Positions 9,601-17,748 of a stretch of DNA of 64,000 nt are shown here, one piece after another; the first letter of the stretch is position 1; each line of letters opens with the position of its first letter. The stretch covers positions 1,984,001-2,048,000 of the forward strand of contig NZ_JACGWV010000001.1 in NCBI RefSeq assembly GCF_014137995.1, written 5' to 3'. Made by a program: the position numbers and the translations under genes. The notes under the pieces are model-generated. The model was given only the letters and a program-made list of their open reading frames with translations, did not search any database and was not told where the DNA came from. This stretch comes from Promicromonospora sukumoe. Lineage in GTDB: Bacteria > Actinomycetota > Actinomycetes > Actinomycetales > Cellulomonadaceae.

Positions 9601-12600
9601 GGAGACGCCGGTCACGCGGCTGCCGATGCTCACCGACGCCGAGTACCACCGGGTGGTGCACGAGTGGAACGACACCTCCGGCACCGACACCTCCGGCGCG
9701 GGACGGCCCGCGGACCACGAGCCCGACGCCTCGACGGTGCACGAGCTCTTCGAGCGGCACGTCGCCGCGACCCCGGACGCGCCCGCGCTGACCGTCGGCG
9801 CCGAGACCGTCACCTACGGGGAGCTGGACGACCGGGCCGACCGGCTGGCCCGGCGGCTGCGGGCCGACGGCGTCCGCCCGGGGCAGCGCGCCGGTATCCG
9901 GCTGGACCGCGGCACCGAGCTCTTCGTGGCCATGTGGGCGGTGCTCAAGGCGGGCGGCGCCTACGTGCCGCTCGACCCGGCCTACCCGGCCGAGCGCCTG
10001 GAGGCCATGGTCGCCGACAGCCGCCCGGTCGTGGTGGTCGACGACGCATACCTCGCGGCGTCGGCCGGCACCGACCTCCGAGAAGACGACCTGGCCGGTC
10101 CCGGCACGACGGCCGGGCCCGACGACCCCGCGTACGTGATCTACACCTCCGGCTCGACCGGCACGCCGAAGGGCGTGGTGGTCACGCACGCCAACCTCGT
10201 GCACGCCGCACGGATGTGGCACCAGGCCTACGGGCTGCGGCCCGAGTGGACCTTCCTGCAGGCGGCCAGCTTCTCGTTCGACATGTTCGTCGGCGAGACG
10301 CTGCGCGCGCACCTCTCGGGCGGCCGCCTCGTGGTCGCTCCGCGCGAGACCCTGCTCGACCCGGCCGACCTCTACGCCCTGATGCGCACCGAGCAGGTGC
10401 GCACCACCGAGCTGGTCCCCGCCGTGCTGCGGGCGCTCCTGGACCACGTCGAGGAGGCCGGCGAGGACCTCACGTTCGTGCACCTGCTGATCGGCGGCGG
10501 CGAGAAGTGGCACGTGGGGGAGTACCGGCGGGCGCAGCGCCTGGTCGGCCCGGCGGGCCGCGTCGTCAACTCCTACGGCGTCACCGAGGCGACCGTGGAC
10601 AACGTCTACTTCGACGGCTCCGTGGACCACCTCGCCGACGACGAGCCCCTGCCCATCGGCCGCCCGTTCCCCGGCAACCGGGTCGCGGTGCTCGACGCCG
10701 GCGGCCAGCCGGTACCCGCCGGCGTGGTGGGGGAGCTGTACCTGGGCGGACTCGGGGTCGCGGCCGGGTACCACGGGCAGCCCGACCTCACCGCCGAGCG
10801 GTTCGTGCCCGACCCGTTCGCGCCTGACGTGTCCGTGCCCGACTCGTCCGTGCCCGACGCGGTCAACCCGGGCGCGCGGATGTACCGCACCGGCGACTCC
10901 GCCCGGTTCCGGCGGGACGGGAACGTCGACTTCCTCGGCCGCCTCGACGACCAGGTCAAGGTCAACGGCTACCGCATCGAGCTCGGCGACGTCGAGGCCG
11001 CGCTCAGCACGCTGCCGGGCGTCGCGGCCTGCGCCGCGGCCGTGCACCAGCGCACGGCCTCGCTGGCGGAGCTCGTCGGGTACGTGGTGACCCGGGACGG
11101 CGCCGACGCCGACGAGGCGGCGGTGCGCGCGACGCTCGCCGTCGGCCTGCCGCCGCACATGGTGCCCGGCCGGATCGTCACGCTCGCCGCCCTGCCGCTG
11201 ACCCCGAACGGCAAGCTCGACCGGCGCGCCCTGCCCGCGCCGGCGGAGCGCACGGGCGCGGGGGTCGCGCCGCGTACCGCCACCGAGCGGCAGATCGCCG
11301 CCGTCTGGTCGGACGTGCTCGGCGTGCCCGAGCCCGGCATCGACGACACCTTCTTCGCGCTGGGCGGCGACTCGTTCGCCGCGCTCAAGGTCGTGCGGCG
11401 CCTGGACCCCTCCCCGGCCCTGGTCGAGCTCTACCGGCACGCGACCATCCGCCGGCTCGCGGAGTTCCTCGACCAGCGCGCGGACGGGGAGCCCGCCGAG
11501 CAGCGCATGCTGCACCGGCTCACGCCCGGTGAGGCCGACGCGGCGCGGGACGGCCAGACCATCGTCGCCGTCCCGTACTCGGGCGGCAGCGCGGTGGCCT
11601 ACCAGCCGCTGGCCGACGCCGTCCCGGAGGGCTGGGCCCTGCACGCCGTCGAGCTGCCGGGTCACGACAGCTCGCGGCCCGGCGAGGCCCTGGAGGCCCT
11701 CGACGCCGTGGCCGACCGGATCGTCGCGGAGCTGCCCGCGATCGAGGGCCCGGTCCTGTTCTACGGCCACTGCCTCGGCGTGGCCCTGACGGTCGAGGTG
11801 GCGCGCCGCGCCGAGGCGGCGGGCGTGGACGTCACGGGCGTCGCGCTGGGCGCCGGGTTCCCGACCGCGCGGCTGCCCGGGAAGGTCTTCGACTGGATCT
11901 ACCGGAACCTGCCGGTGGACCGGCTGTCGTCCGACCGGGAGTACCTGGAGTACCTGCGGGCACGCGGCGGGTTCACCGACCTGGACGACGCCGAGCAGGC
12001 GTTCACGCTGCGCAACGTCCGGCACGACGCCCGCGACGCCGAGGAGTACTTCACCGCCGCCTACCGCGCCGAGCTCGAGCCCCTGCGCGCGCCCGTGCTG
12101 TCCGTGGTCGGCGCCCGCGACCGGGTCACCGAGCACTACGAGGAGCGGCACCACGAGTGGAGCCACTTCACCGACGGCGGGGTGGAGCTGAGCGTGCTGC
12201 CGCGCGCGGGCCACTTCTTCGTCCGGGACCACGCGGTGCCGCTGGCGGACTCCCTGGTCGACTTCGCCGTGCGCACGACCGCCGGAGACGGAAGCGTCCC
12301 GGGCGAGGGCGCGGCGGGCCACGCGGCGGGACCGGCCGACGACGGCGCCGCGCCGTCGGCCCCGCAACCGCCGGCCGCGCGCCCGGTGGCCGAGGCCGAG
12401 CCCGACCTGCGCAAGTTCGGCGTGGTCGCGATCGGCCAGCTCCTGTCGATGGTCGGCAGCAGTCTGAGCAGCTTCGTGCTGAGCATCTGGGTGTTCCAGC
12501 AGACCGGGTCGATCACCCAGTTCGCGCTCGTCAACGCCGTCGGCCTGCTGCCGGGCATCCTGGCCGGCCCCTTCGCCGGGGCCGTCGCGGACCGGTTCGA

Positions 12601-13774
12601 CCGCCGCAAGGTGATGCTCACGAGCGACTCCGTGGCCGCCGCCGCGATGCTCGCCCTGCTCGTGCTCCTGCTGACCAACGGCCTGCACATGTGGCAGGTC
12701 TACCTCACGGTGTCGGTCACCTCGCTGGCCGGTGCGTTCCAGCGGCCCGCCTACCTCGCGGCCGTCGCCCAGCTCGTGCCCAAGCGCTACCTCGGGCACG
12801 CCAGCGGCGTCGGGCAGCTCGGCGCGGGGGTCGGCACGGTGTTCGCGCCCATGCTCGGCGCCGGCCTCATCGGTGTCATCGGCATCGAGGGCGTGCTGCT
12901 GCTCGACATGGTCACCTTCACCATCGGCGCCGTCACGCTGCTGCTCACGCGCATCCCGAACCTGATGTTCCGGCGGCGGCAGGAGACGTTCGCGACCGAG
13001 ATCGCGAACGGCTGGCGCTACATCGTCCGGCGTCCCGGGCTGCGGTCCGCGCTGCGGTACTTCGTCACCGACCACGTCTTCTACGTGCTGGGCTTCGCCG
13101 TCATCACGCCGATGCTGCTCGTGGAGCAGCCGCCCGCGGTCATGGGCACGGCGCTGGCCGCGACGGGTGCCGGGGCGCTGCTCGGCAGCGTCGCCATGGG
13201 TGTCTGGGGCGGCACCGCCCGGCGCACCCACGGCATGCTCGTCGCGATGGCGGTCGGCAGCGTCGCGATGGCCGTCGTCGGCCTCACCACCGAGCCCGCC
13301 GTGATCATCGTGGGGATGTTCGTCATGGGCGTGGCGGAGTCGCTCGCCGACGGCCACTGGACCGCGATCGTCCAGGGCAAGGTGGGCCTGGAGCTCCAGG
13401 GCCGCGTGCTGTCCCTGTTCATCACGCTGATGCTGCTCACCGTGCCGGTCGGCTACCTCGTGGTCGGCCCGCTCGCGGAGCGCTACGTCCAGCCCCTGCT
13501 GGAGCCGGGCGGCGCCCTGGTCGACACCCTCCTCGGTGACGCGATCGGCGTCGGGCCGGGCCGCGCGCTCGCCCTGCTCGTCGTGCTCAGCGGTGTGCTG
13601 CAGCTCGGCTGGGCCGTCGTCGGCTGGTGCGACGCACGCCTGCGCCTCCTGGAGGACGAGCTGCCCGACGCCGTGACCACGGGGAACATCGGCAGCCGCG
13701 ACGAGCTGCAGCGCCAGGCGGACGAGCTGCTCGGCGGGCCCGAGACCGCACCGGGACGGAGCACCCATGTCTGA
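6617..13774 (+). CDS. Dimodular NRPS fused to an MFS exporter: A-T-C-A-T-TE-MFS
   Basis: 2385 residues in one uninterrupted frame from GTG 6617 (GAAAGGA upstream). Domains: A1 (about 15-475; A3 [10 protein letters not shown] near 140), carrier 1 (Ser527 in GGDS), LCL-like condensation domain (about 580-1030; HHLAFDG at 703-709), A2 (about 1040-1535), carrier 2 (Ser1586), type I thioesterase (about 1635-1895) with C1719 in GHCLG, D1835 and H1866, then a Pro/Ala linker and a hydrophobic EntS/MFS_3-like domain (about 1929-2340) with the loop motif [10 protein letters not shown]. Hand-read pockets: A1 DVEDIGTVGK (two acidic positions, suggesting a basic side chain), A2 DMGELGSVDK (close to the known Orn code DVGEIGSIDK). 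The expected product is a dipeptide or its oligomer, released by a Cys-type TE and exported by the attached permease. There is no epimerase domain, no MbtH gene and no break between TE and MFS. Confidence 0.93.
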   Translation: MTTTAQAPASPHDTTAQDPWSAIAAQAARTPHATALVDADGELTYADLTGLVAEESARLAAAGVVPGDLVGVRLPRGRAAVVAVLATLSRGAGYVPLDPAYPAARLRMMLDETRPRALVTADGVQPLADSVPQPDPAYVIFTSGSTGRPKGVLVGRRSLLDFSRVFGACFSFAEGDRVLQFASLSFDVSVEEIFPTLTTGATLVLRDDDMISRPDLFLDRCGELGITALDLPTAYWHELVAVLDRGEATLPDSIRCVIVGGETARPDAVRQWQRAVDGATTRLYNTYGPTETTVGATVADVTDWSGQIVPIGVPHPGVTCRVADDGELLVGGIGVAHGYLNRPELTAERFVTGPDGAREYRTGDRVRWADGQLEFLGRLDDQVKIRGHRVEPGEVEAALRELPGVQDAVVLVDERTGRARLVGHVVTPTTTDLEALRGSLADVLPAAFVPSALVRHERLPLTPQGKIDKAALAAPGADVPDMPTPDGPAANELLTDAERAAAALIEKALGVVVTDPADDFLALGGDSLDAVRLIADLRSRHGATLTLTTWYADPTVGALARAIETATGPADAAPAGLDEDRDHPLSPMQRDYWIAEQVCADLPVYTLGLRYRWAEGPDVAALRRALAALAERHPLLRARFGRAADGGDGRAAARDDVEPTLRIEPGATVPLTLGAPDRAAVDLVDGPVAHAFLDGDELVLVVHHLAFDGWSAGVFGQELAALYRAAIGTTGADDDLVALAGLSPSAPAPDLAARSARAAADPVLRRYWQERLSDADLGLELPADRPAPAVRSYAASRVTRPLHPGLVERLRAFAGDQRASLFLVTLAALQVVLRRYTGRTDVTVLSPTAGRSTGELAGVIGPVLNTLPLRGDVSGEPAFPELLARVRDAVLTDLDHQDLALPDLVAALARSGAAKRLSPVMLTVHNTPAPDDPILTYAGELPPAATMVDLAIGVDFPATGALLTVDYATELFDVERVEALMGHLLTVLEAATADAETPVTRLPMLTDAEYHRVVHEWNDTSGTDTSGAGRPADHEPDASTVHELFERHVAATPDAPALTVGAETVTYGELDDRADRLARRLRADGVRPGQRAGIRLDRGTELFVAMWAVLKAGGAYVPLDPAYPAERLEAMVADSRPVVVVDDAYLAASAGTDLREDDLAGPGTTAGPDDPAYVIYTSGSTGTPKGVVVTHANLVHAARMWHQAYGLRPEWTFLQAASFSFDMFVGETLRAHLSGGRLVVAPRETLLDPADLYALMRTEQVRTTELVPAVLRALLDHVEEAGEDLTFVHLLIGGGEKWHVGEYRRAQRLVGPAGRVVNSYGVTEATVDNVYFDGSVDHLADDEPLPIGRPFPGNRVAVLDAGGQPVPAGVVGELYLGGLGVAAGYHGQPDLTAERFVPDPFAPDVSVPDSSVPDAVNPGARMYRTGDSARFRRDGNVDFLGRLDDQVKVNGYRIELGDVEAALSTLPGVAACAAAVHQRTASLAELVGYVVTRDGADADEAAVRATLAVGLPPHMVPGRIVTLAALPLTPNGKLDRRALPAPAERTGAGVAPRTATERQIAAVWSDVLGVPEPGIDDTFFALGGDSFAALKVVRRLDPSPALVELYRHATIRRLAEFLDQRADGEPAEQRMLHRLTPGEADAARDGQTIVAVPYSGGSAVAYQPLADAVPEGWALHAVELPGHDSSRPGEALEALDAVADRIVAELPAIEGPVLFYGHCLGVALTVEVARRAEAAGVDVTGVALGAGFPTARLPGKVFDWIYRNLPVDRLSSDREYLEYLRARGGFTDLDDAEQAFTLRNVRHDARDAEEYFTAAYRAELEPLRAPVLSVVGARDRVTEHYEERHHEWSHFTDGGVELSVLPRAGHFFVRDHAVPLADSLVDFAVRTTAGDGSVPGEGAAGHAAGPADDGAAPSAPQPPAARPVAEAEPDLRKFGVVAIGQLLSMVGSSLSSFVLSIWVFQQTGSITQFALVNAVGLLPGILAGPFAGAVADRFDRRKVMLTSDSVAAAAMLALLVLLLTNGLHMWQVYLTVSVTSLAGAFQRPAYLAAVAQLVPKRYLGHASGVGQLGAGVGTVFAPMLGAGLIGVIGIEGVLLLDMVTFTIGAVTLLLTRIPNLMFRRRQETFATEIANGWRYIVRRPGLRSALRYFVTDHVFYVLGFAVITPMLLVEQPPAVMGTALAATGAGALLGSVAMGVWGGTARRTHGMLVAMAVGSVAMAVVGLTTEPAVIIVGMFVMGVAESLADGHWTAIVQGKVGLELQGRVLSLFITLMLLTVPVGYLVVGPLAERYVQPLLEPGGALVDTLLGDAIGVGPGRALALLVVLSGVLQLGWAVVGWCDARLRLLEDELPDAVTTGNIGSRDELQRQADELLGGPETAPGRSTHV

Positions 13775-14669
13775 GACGGCCCGCCTGGACACCGCCGGGA
13801 CGATCATCACCGAGGACCTGCTGCCGGGGATCCGGGTGGTGCTCCAGGACGAGACGCGGTACGCCTCGGGAAGCCACAAGGAGCCCGCCGCGCACGCGGT
13901 GGTCGCCGCGGCCCGGGCCGACGGCCACGACCGGGTCGTGGTGGGGTCGTGCGGCAACTACGGCAAGGCGATGGCGCAGGCGGCGGCCGCCGGCGGCCTG
14001 CGCTGCACGGTCGTGCTCCCCGAGGACTGGAACGACGGCGGCGCGTTCATCGCGGCGGTCGGGGCAGAGGTGCACTTCGTCCCGGGCGGCTACGAGGACG
14101 CCGTCGACGCCGCTCGCACCCTGGCCCGGCAGACGGGCGCCGCCGACGGGAACGTCGACGGCCCCTACGAGAGCGCCGTGCTGGACGGCCACGGGGACGT
14201 CGTCCACGCGCTCCACCGGGCGCTCGCGGGCGAGCCGGCGTCCTTGTGGCTCCCGGTCGGCAACGGCACCACCGCCGTCGCCCTGCACCGCCGGCTCCGG
14301 GAGGTCGCCTGGGCGGTGCCCCTGCACGGTGTCGGCTCACCGGGCAACAACCCCGTGGTGACGAGCTGGCCCGGACCGTACCGGGCGCTGCCGCCGGATG
14401 CGCCCGTCACGACCGTGCACAACGAGCCGCTCGTGAACTGGCACTCGCTGCACGGCCCGCAGGCGATGTCCGCCTTCGCCGAGAGCCGCGGCGCGGTCCA
14501 CGAGGCCGACGACGACGAGCTCCTGGCCGCGCAGGCGGTGCTGGAGGCGCACGGGGTGCGGGCGTCGGCCTCCGGCGCGGCGGGCCTGGCCGGACTGGTC
14601 CGGCACGTCCGGCGCGCCGGGACGGGCGGTGTCGACGAGAACCACATCGTGCTGGTCACGGGACTCTGA
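13767..14669 (+). CDS. PLP-dependent enzyme, fold type II (threonine/cysteine synthase superfamily)
   Basis: 300 residues. The putative Schiff-base lysine is K38 in SGSHKEP, and the substrate-binding loop S-x-G-N-x-G is SCGNYG (61-66). A later Gly-rich [11 protein letters not shown] would hold the PLP phosphate. Known relatives catalyse beta-replacement or beta/gamma-elimination on Ser, Cys, Thr or phosphohomoserine; some make 2,3-diaminopropionate or other non-protein amino acids for peptide synthetases. Here the lysine motif departs from the usual GSxKDR, so the substrate cannot be named. The start overlaps the synthetase stop by 8 nt, so the two are translationally coupled. Most likely it supplies a building block for the NRPS, but this is inferred. 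Confidence 0.78.
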   Translation: MSETARLDTAGTIITEDLLPGIRVVLQDETRYASGSHKEPAAHAVVAAARADGHDRVVVGSCGNYGKAMAQAAAAGGLRCTVVLPEDWNDGGAFIAAVGAEVHFVPGGYEDAVDAARTLARQTGAADGNVDGPYESAVLDGHGDVVHALHRALAGEPASLWLPVGNGTTAVALHRRLREVAWAVPLHGVGSPGNNPVVTSWPGPYRALPPDAPVTTVHNEPLVNWHSLHGPQAMSAFAESRGAVHEADDDELLAAQAVLEAHGVRASASGAAGLAGLVRHVRRAGTGGVDENHIVLVTGL

Positions 14670-15326
14670 GTGTTCCGTGACCTGCTCCCGGACGACGTCG
14701 CGGTGAGCTGGCGCCGCGCGCCCGTCGACAGCCCACGCTCCGTACCGGAGACGACGACGCTCGGGACCGTGAGCCCCAAGCGGCTGAGCGACTTCGCGAC
14801 CGGACGGGCGTGCGCGCACGACGCCCTGCGGATGCTGGGCGCCACCGAGCCGACGGTGTCCCGGGGTACGACGGGCGCACCCGTCTGGCCCGGCGGGTTC
14901 GTCGGCTCGATCACCCACTGCACGGGGGCGTTCGGCGCGGCCGCCGCGTCGTCGGACCGGTACCGGTCGGTCGGGATCGACGCGGAGCCGCTCCACGACC
15001 TGTCCCCCGACATGCTGCGCCTGCTCCAGAGCCCGGAGGAGCTGGACCGCGGCCGCGCCGGCGGCGTCCGCCACGCCGACCTGATCAACTTCAGTGCCAA
15101 GGAGAGCCTGTACAAGGCGTGGCACCCGCTGACCGGCTCGTGGCTCGACTTCCTGGAGGCGACCGTCGAGGTCGCACCCGACGGCACGTTCACGGCGACC
15201 GTGCGCCACCAGCTCGCGGCCCGAACGGGCCTGAAGCGTCTGACCGGCACCTGGGCCGTCCACGACGGCGTGGTGTACACGGCCCTTGCGGTCGCAGCGC
15301 GCGCGGTCCCTCCGGCCACGCGCTGA
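14670..15326 (+). CDS. 4'-phosphopantetheinyl transferase, Sfp/EntD type
   Basis: 218 residues carrying the three PPTase signatures: GSITHC (79-84), VGIDAEP with Mg ligands D104 and E106, and FSAKESLYKAW with E145 and K149. It moves phosphopantetheine from CoA to the conserved Ser of carrier domains, so it should activate the three carrier domains encoded upstream. The GTG start at 14670 follows directly on the TGA of the PLP-enzyme gene, consistent with being the last gene of the synthetase operon. A stem-loop follows 12 bp after the stop. Confidence 0.93.
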   Translation: MFRDLLPDDVAVSWRRAPVDSPRSVPETTTLGTVSPKRLSDFATGRACAHDALRMLGATEPTVSRGTTGAPVWPGGFVGSITHCTGAFGAAAASSDRYRSVGIDAEPLHDLSPDMLRLLQSPEELDRGRAGGVRHADLINFSAKESLYKAWHPLTGSWLDFLEATVEVAPDGTFTATVRHQLAARTGLKRLTGTWAVHDGVVYTALAVAARAVPPATR

Positions 15327-15338
15327 CGACCAGGTGTC

Positions 15339-15374
15339 CCGCAGCGGCCCGGCGCCGGTACCGGGCCGCTGCGG
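15339..15374. terminator. Bidirectional stem-loop terminator
   Basis: Perfect 14-bp inverted repeat (arms 15339-15352 and 15361-15374, 8-nt loop) between the convergent PPTase gene and the iron-siderophore binding-protein gene. There is no T-tract, as is usual for GC-rich actinobacterial terminators. Confidence 0.75.
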
Positions 15375-15380
15375 TCGGCC

Positions 15381-16406
15381 TCACTCGTCGAGCTGCGCGA
15401 TGGCCTCGTCGATGACCGGCACGTAGCGCTCCAGCGCCCAGGGGACGGTCAGGGGGTTGATGATCGACGACGCGGTCACGAACGACTGGTCCTCCGAAGC
15501 GACCACGGACCCGCGCTCGACCGCGGGGATCCGCGCGTACAGCGGCTGTGCCTCGATCTCCGCGCGGTTCTTCTGGTCGGTGTAGAAGGTGAAGACCAGG
15601 TCCGAGTCGTCCAGCAGGTCCGCCTCCTCAAGGGTGACCATCGCGGAGTCGGTGCCCTCGATCTCGTACTGCTCGAGCTCGTCGACGACCGGGTCGACGG
15701 TGAGCCCCAGCGCGCGCACCATGGCCACGCGCTGCTCGTCCTTCATGAAGACGCCGAGCGTGCCGAGGCCGTTGTTGTAGATGTAGGAGAAGGTCACGTC
15801 CGCGTACTCCGGCTTGGCGGCGTCGGCGAGCTGGTTTTCGACGTCGTCGACGAGGGCCGCGGCCTCCTCCGGCCGGCCGAGGGCCGCGCCGATGGTCTCG
15901 ATCTGCTCGTCCCAGGTGATGGTCCACGGCACCTCGGGGTAGGCGACCGTGGGCGCGATCTCCGTGAGCAGGTCGTGCTGCTCCTGCGTCACCCCGGACC
16001 AGGGCGCGAGGATGAGGTCGGGCTCCAGGGCCACGACGGCCTCGACGTCGAGCTCGGTGCTCCCGGTGAACTGCTCGGGCAGCTCCGCCCCCTGGCGCTC
16101 CAGCTCCTCGTGCACCCACGGCAGGTAGCCGGTCTCGTCGCTGCCCCACGGGTACTCCTCCATGCCGACCGGCACGGTGCCCAGCGCGATCGCGGTCTCG
16201 GCCGACCCCATGCCGAGGGTCACGACCCGCTCCGGCTGCTCGGTGATCTCGGCCTCGCCGAGGGCGTGGGGGATGGTCACGGGCTCGAACGAGCCGTCCG
16301 CGCCGGTGTCGGCGTCGTCGGTGGTGCCGGCGGAGCACGAGGCGAGGATCAGGGACGCGCCGAGGGCTGCGGCGACGGCGGGCAGGCGGCGGTACGAGAT
16401 GGGCAC
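15381..16406 (-). CDS. Fe(III)-siderophore ABC transporter substrate-binding lipoprotein
   Basis: 341 residues. The signal peptide ends in a lipobox (LASC-S), so the protein is anchored outside the membrane. The FepB/FecB-like type III binding-protein fold is shown by PERVVTLGMGSAETAIALG near the N-terminus, LEPDLILAPW in the first lobe, a long connecting helix region (IETIGAALGRPEEAAALVDDVE), and VPWALERYVPVIDEA at the end. It captures ferric siderophores for an ABC importer; no permease or ATPase partner lies next to it, so it may use one encoded elsewhere. Start GTG 16406 has GGAG 9 nt upstream, and an iron box sits about 30 bp upstream. It converges on the NRPS operon, which suggests it recognises that operon's product. 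The ligand is inferred. Confidence 0.9.
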   Translation of the reverse strand: MPISYRRLPAVAAALGASLILASCSAGTTDDADTGADGSFEPVTIPHALGEAEITEQPERVVTLGMGSAETAIALGTVPVGMEEYPWGSDETGYLPWVHEELERQGAELPEQFTGSTELDVEAVVALEPDLILAPWSGVTQEQHDLLTEIAPTVAYPEVPWTITWDEQIETIGAALGRPEEAAALVDDVENQLADAAKPEYADVTFSYIYNNGLGTLGVFMKDEQRVAMVRALGLTVDPVVDELEQYEIEGTDSAMVTLEEADLLDDSDLVFTFYTDQKNRAEIEAQPLYARIPAVERGSVVASEDQSFVTASSIINPLTVPWALERYVPVIDEAIAQLDE

Positions 16407-16433
16407 AGGGCTGCTCCAGGAGTTCGGGGTGGA

Positions 16434-16455
16434 TGGTTAGGTAAGGCTAACCACA
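16434..16455. promoter_or_regulatory. DtxR/IdeR-type iron box upstream of the siderophore-binding protein
   Basis: TTAGGTAAGGCTAACCACA (16437-16455) matches 16 of 19 positions of the actinobacterial iron-box consensus TTAGGTTAGGCTAACCTAA; the flanks extend it to the inverted pair TGGTTAG/CTAACCA. In known systems Fe(II)-loaded DmdR/IdeR binds here and represses. Confidence 0.85.
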
Positions 16456-16520
16456 TCTGACCCGCCTGGTGTTCGGACGTGCGAACACTCGTCTGCCGCG
16501 TGACCAGCCCCCACGGTGAT

Positions 16521-16560
16521 CTGGACGCCGTTCTCAGCCCGGGCTGAGAACGGCGTCCAG
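16521..16560. terminator. 40-bp perfect palindrome, probable terminator of the PepSY gene
   Basis: Two 20-bp arms (16521-16540 and 16541-16560) are exact reverse complements with no spacer between them. It begins 23 bp after the stop of the minus-strand PepSY gene and about 65 bp upstream of the iron box. As RNA it folds into a very stable hairpin. A zero-spacer palindrome could also be a protein-binding or extrusion site. Confidence 0.65.
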
Positions 16561-16583
16561 TCGTGGCGGCGGCCTGCGGGCGA

Positions 16584-16907
16584 TCAGCTTCCGCCGTCAC
16601 CCTCGATGACCACGACCTCGAAGTTCTGGTCGAGCCGCACGTCGACGGTGGCGCCGTCGGGCTTGGTGACCTCCACCTCGTAGGTCGCACCGTTCTCGCC
16701 GTCGGTCTCCACGCTGTTGGCGGTGCCACCGCCGGTGGCGGCCAGCGCGGCCTCGGTCGCGGTGCCGGCCTGGTCGGTGGTGTACGCGTGGCTGACGGCG
16801 CCGTCGTCCTCACCGCCGGTGCTGGCGCCCGCGACCGTGATACCGCCGAAGGCGATCAGACCGGTCGCGCCTACCGCGGCCGCACCGACAAGCATCTTGC
16901 GGACCAT
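16584..16907 (-). CDS. Small exported PepSY-domain protein
   Basis: 107 residues: a signal peptide (about 1-29, ending AGAST) and a short PepSY-like domain (TATEAALAATGGGTANSVE followed by YEVEVTKPDGATVDVRLDQNFEVV). PepSY domains are extracytoplasmic and occur in protease inhibitors and in small partners of sensor kinases; no enzyme activity is expected. AGGAGACACATC precedes the ATG. The gene diverges from an OmpR-type two-component operon across 151 bp that carries paired repeats, so it is a strong candidate target, and perhaps a ligand, of that system. Confidence 0.85.
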   Translation of the reverse strand: MVRKMLVGAAAVGATGLIAFGGITVAGASTGGEDDGAVSHAYTTDQAGTATEAALAATGGGTANSVETDGENGATYEVEVTKPDGATVDVRLDQNFEVVVIEGDGGS

Positions 16908-16959
16908 GATGTGTCTCCTCTCGTAGCTGGCTGAGCAGCTTCAGTCTTGGCGACCGGTG

Positions 16960-17034
16960 CTGAAGCCACCCTGAAGCCGGCCAGGCCCGACCGGGACGGG
17001 CCGTCGCGTCAGCGGGGGTTCAGCGCGGCTTCAG
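16960..17034. promoter_or_regulatory. Paired direct repeats, candidate OmpR-family operators
   Basis: CTGAAGCC occurs at 16960-16967 and 16971-16978 (11-bp period). On the opposite strand TTCAG elements follow at 17019-17023 and 17030-17034, again 11 bp apart. One-turn direct repeats in both orientations between the PepSY gene and the response-regulator gene suit a regulator that binds as tandem dimers and controls both directions. Confidence 0.55.
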
Positions 17035-17058
17035 GTGGCCTGTGGGAGCGTTGCTGTC

Positions 17059-17748
17059 GTGCGGATCTTGCTGGTCGAGGACGACAAACAGCTCGCCTCC
17101 ACCCTGCGTCGCGGGCTGCAGGGGGAAGGCCACGCCGTCGACGTCGCGCTGAACGGCGTCGACGGTCACTGGCTCGCCACGGAGAACTCCTACGACGCGC
17201 TGGTCGTGGACGTGATGCTGCCGGGCCTGGCCGGGGACGCGCTGTGCGCACGGCTGCGCGAGGCCGGCGACTGGACGCCGATCCTGATGCTCACCGCGCG
17301 CTCCGGCCCGGAGCACGAGGCCACGGCCCTGGACTCCGGGGCCGACGACTTCCTCGGGAAGCCGTTCTCGTTCATGGTCCTCACCGCCCGGCTGCGCGCC
17401 CTGCTGCGGCGCACCGGCAGGGAACGACCGGTCGTCATCGGCGTCGGGGACCTGCGGCTGGACCCGGCCACCCACCGCGTCTTCCGCGCCGAGCGGGAGA
17501 TCGCCCTGACCCCGCGCCAGTTCGCGCTGCTCGAGTTCCTGATGCGCCGGTCCGGCGAACCGGTCTCCAAGGCCACCATCCTCGAGCACGTCTGGGACTT
17601 CGCCTACGACGGGGCCCCCAACATCGTCGAGGTCTACGTCCGTCAGCTCCGCAAGCAGATCGACGAACCCTTCGGCCGCAACAGCCTCCAGACCGTGCGC
17701 CTCGTCGGCTACCGCGTCGTCGACGACAGCGCCGGCGGTGAGCCATGA
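17059..17748 (+). CDS. OmpR/PhoB-family response regulator (system 1)
   Basis: 229 residues from GTG 17059 (RILLVEDDK starts at once; an in-frame GTG at 17035 would add eight unlikely residues). Receiver domain with acidic pocket E7-D8-D9, phosphoacceptor D51 (VVDVMLPG) and Lys in FLGKPF; winged-helix C-terminus with LTPRQFALLEFLM and the YVRQLRKQID recognition region. The stop overlaps the kinase start by 4 nt. Very similar in layout to the regulator at 29038. The target is probably the divergent PepSY gene. Confidence 0.93.
   Translation: MRILLVEDDKQLASTLRRGLQGEGHAVDVALNGVDGHWLATENSYDALVVDVMLPGLAGDALCARLREAGDWTPILMLTARSGPEHEATALDSGADDFLGKPFSFMVLTARLRALLRRTGRERPVVIGVGDLRLDPATHRVFRAEREIALTPRQFALLEFLMRRSGEPVSKATILEHVWDFAYDGAPNIVEVYVRQLRKQIDEPFGRNSLQTVRLVGYRVVDDSAGGEP

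Noticed and set aside
12390..13774. MFS part as a separate gene
   Set aside because: The frame runs on without a stop, no start codon with a ribosome site was found in the linker, and the linker is Pro/Ala-rich as expected between fused domains.
6422..13957. A 2511-codon open frame antisense to the large synthetase
   Set aside because: Composition is Arg/Gly/His/Val-rich without any domain, while the plus strand holds clear NRPS and MFS motifs throughout. Long antisense frames are expected in GC-rich genes.
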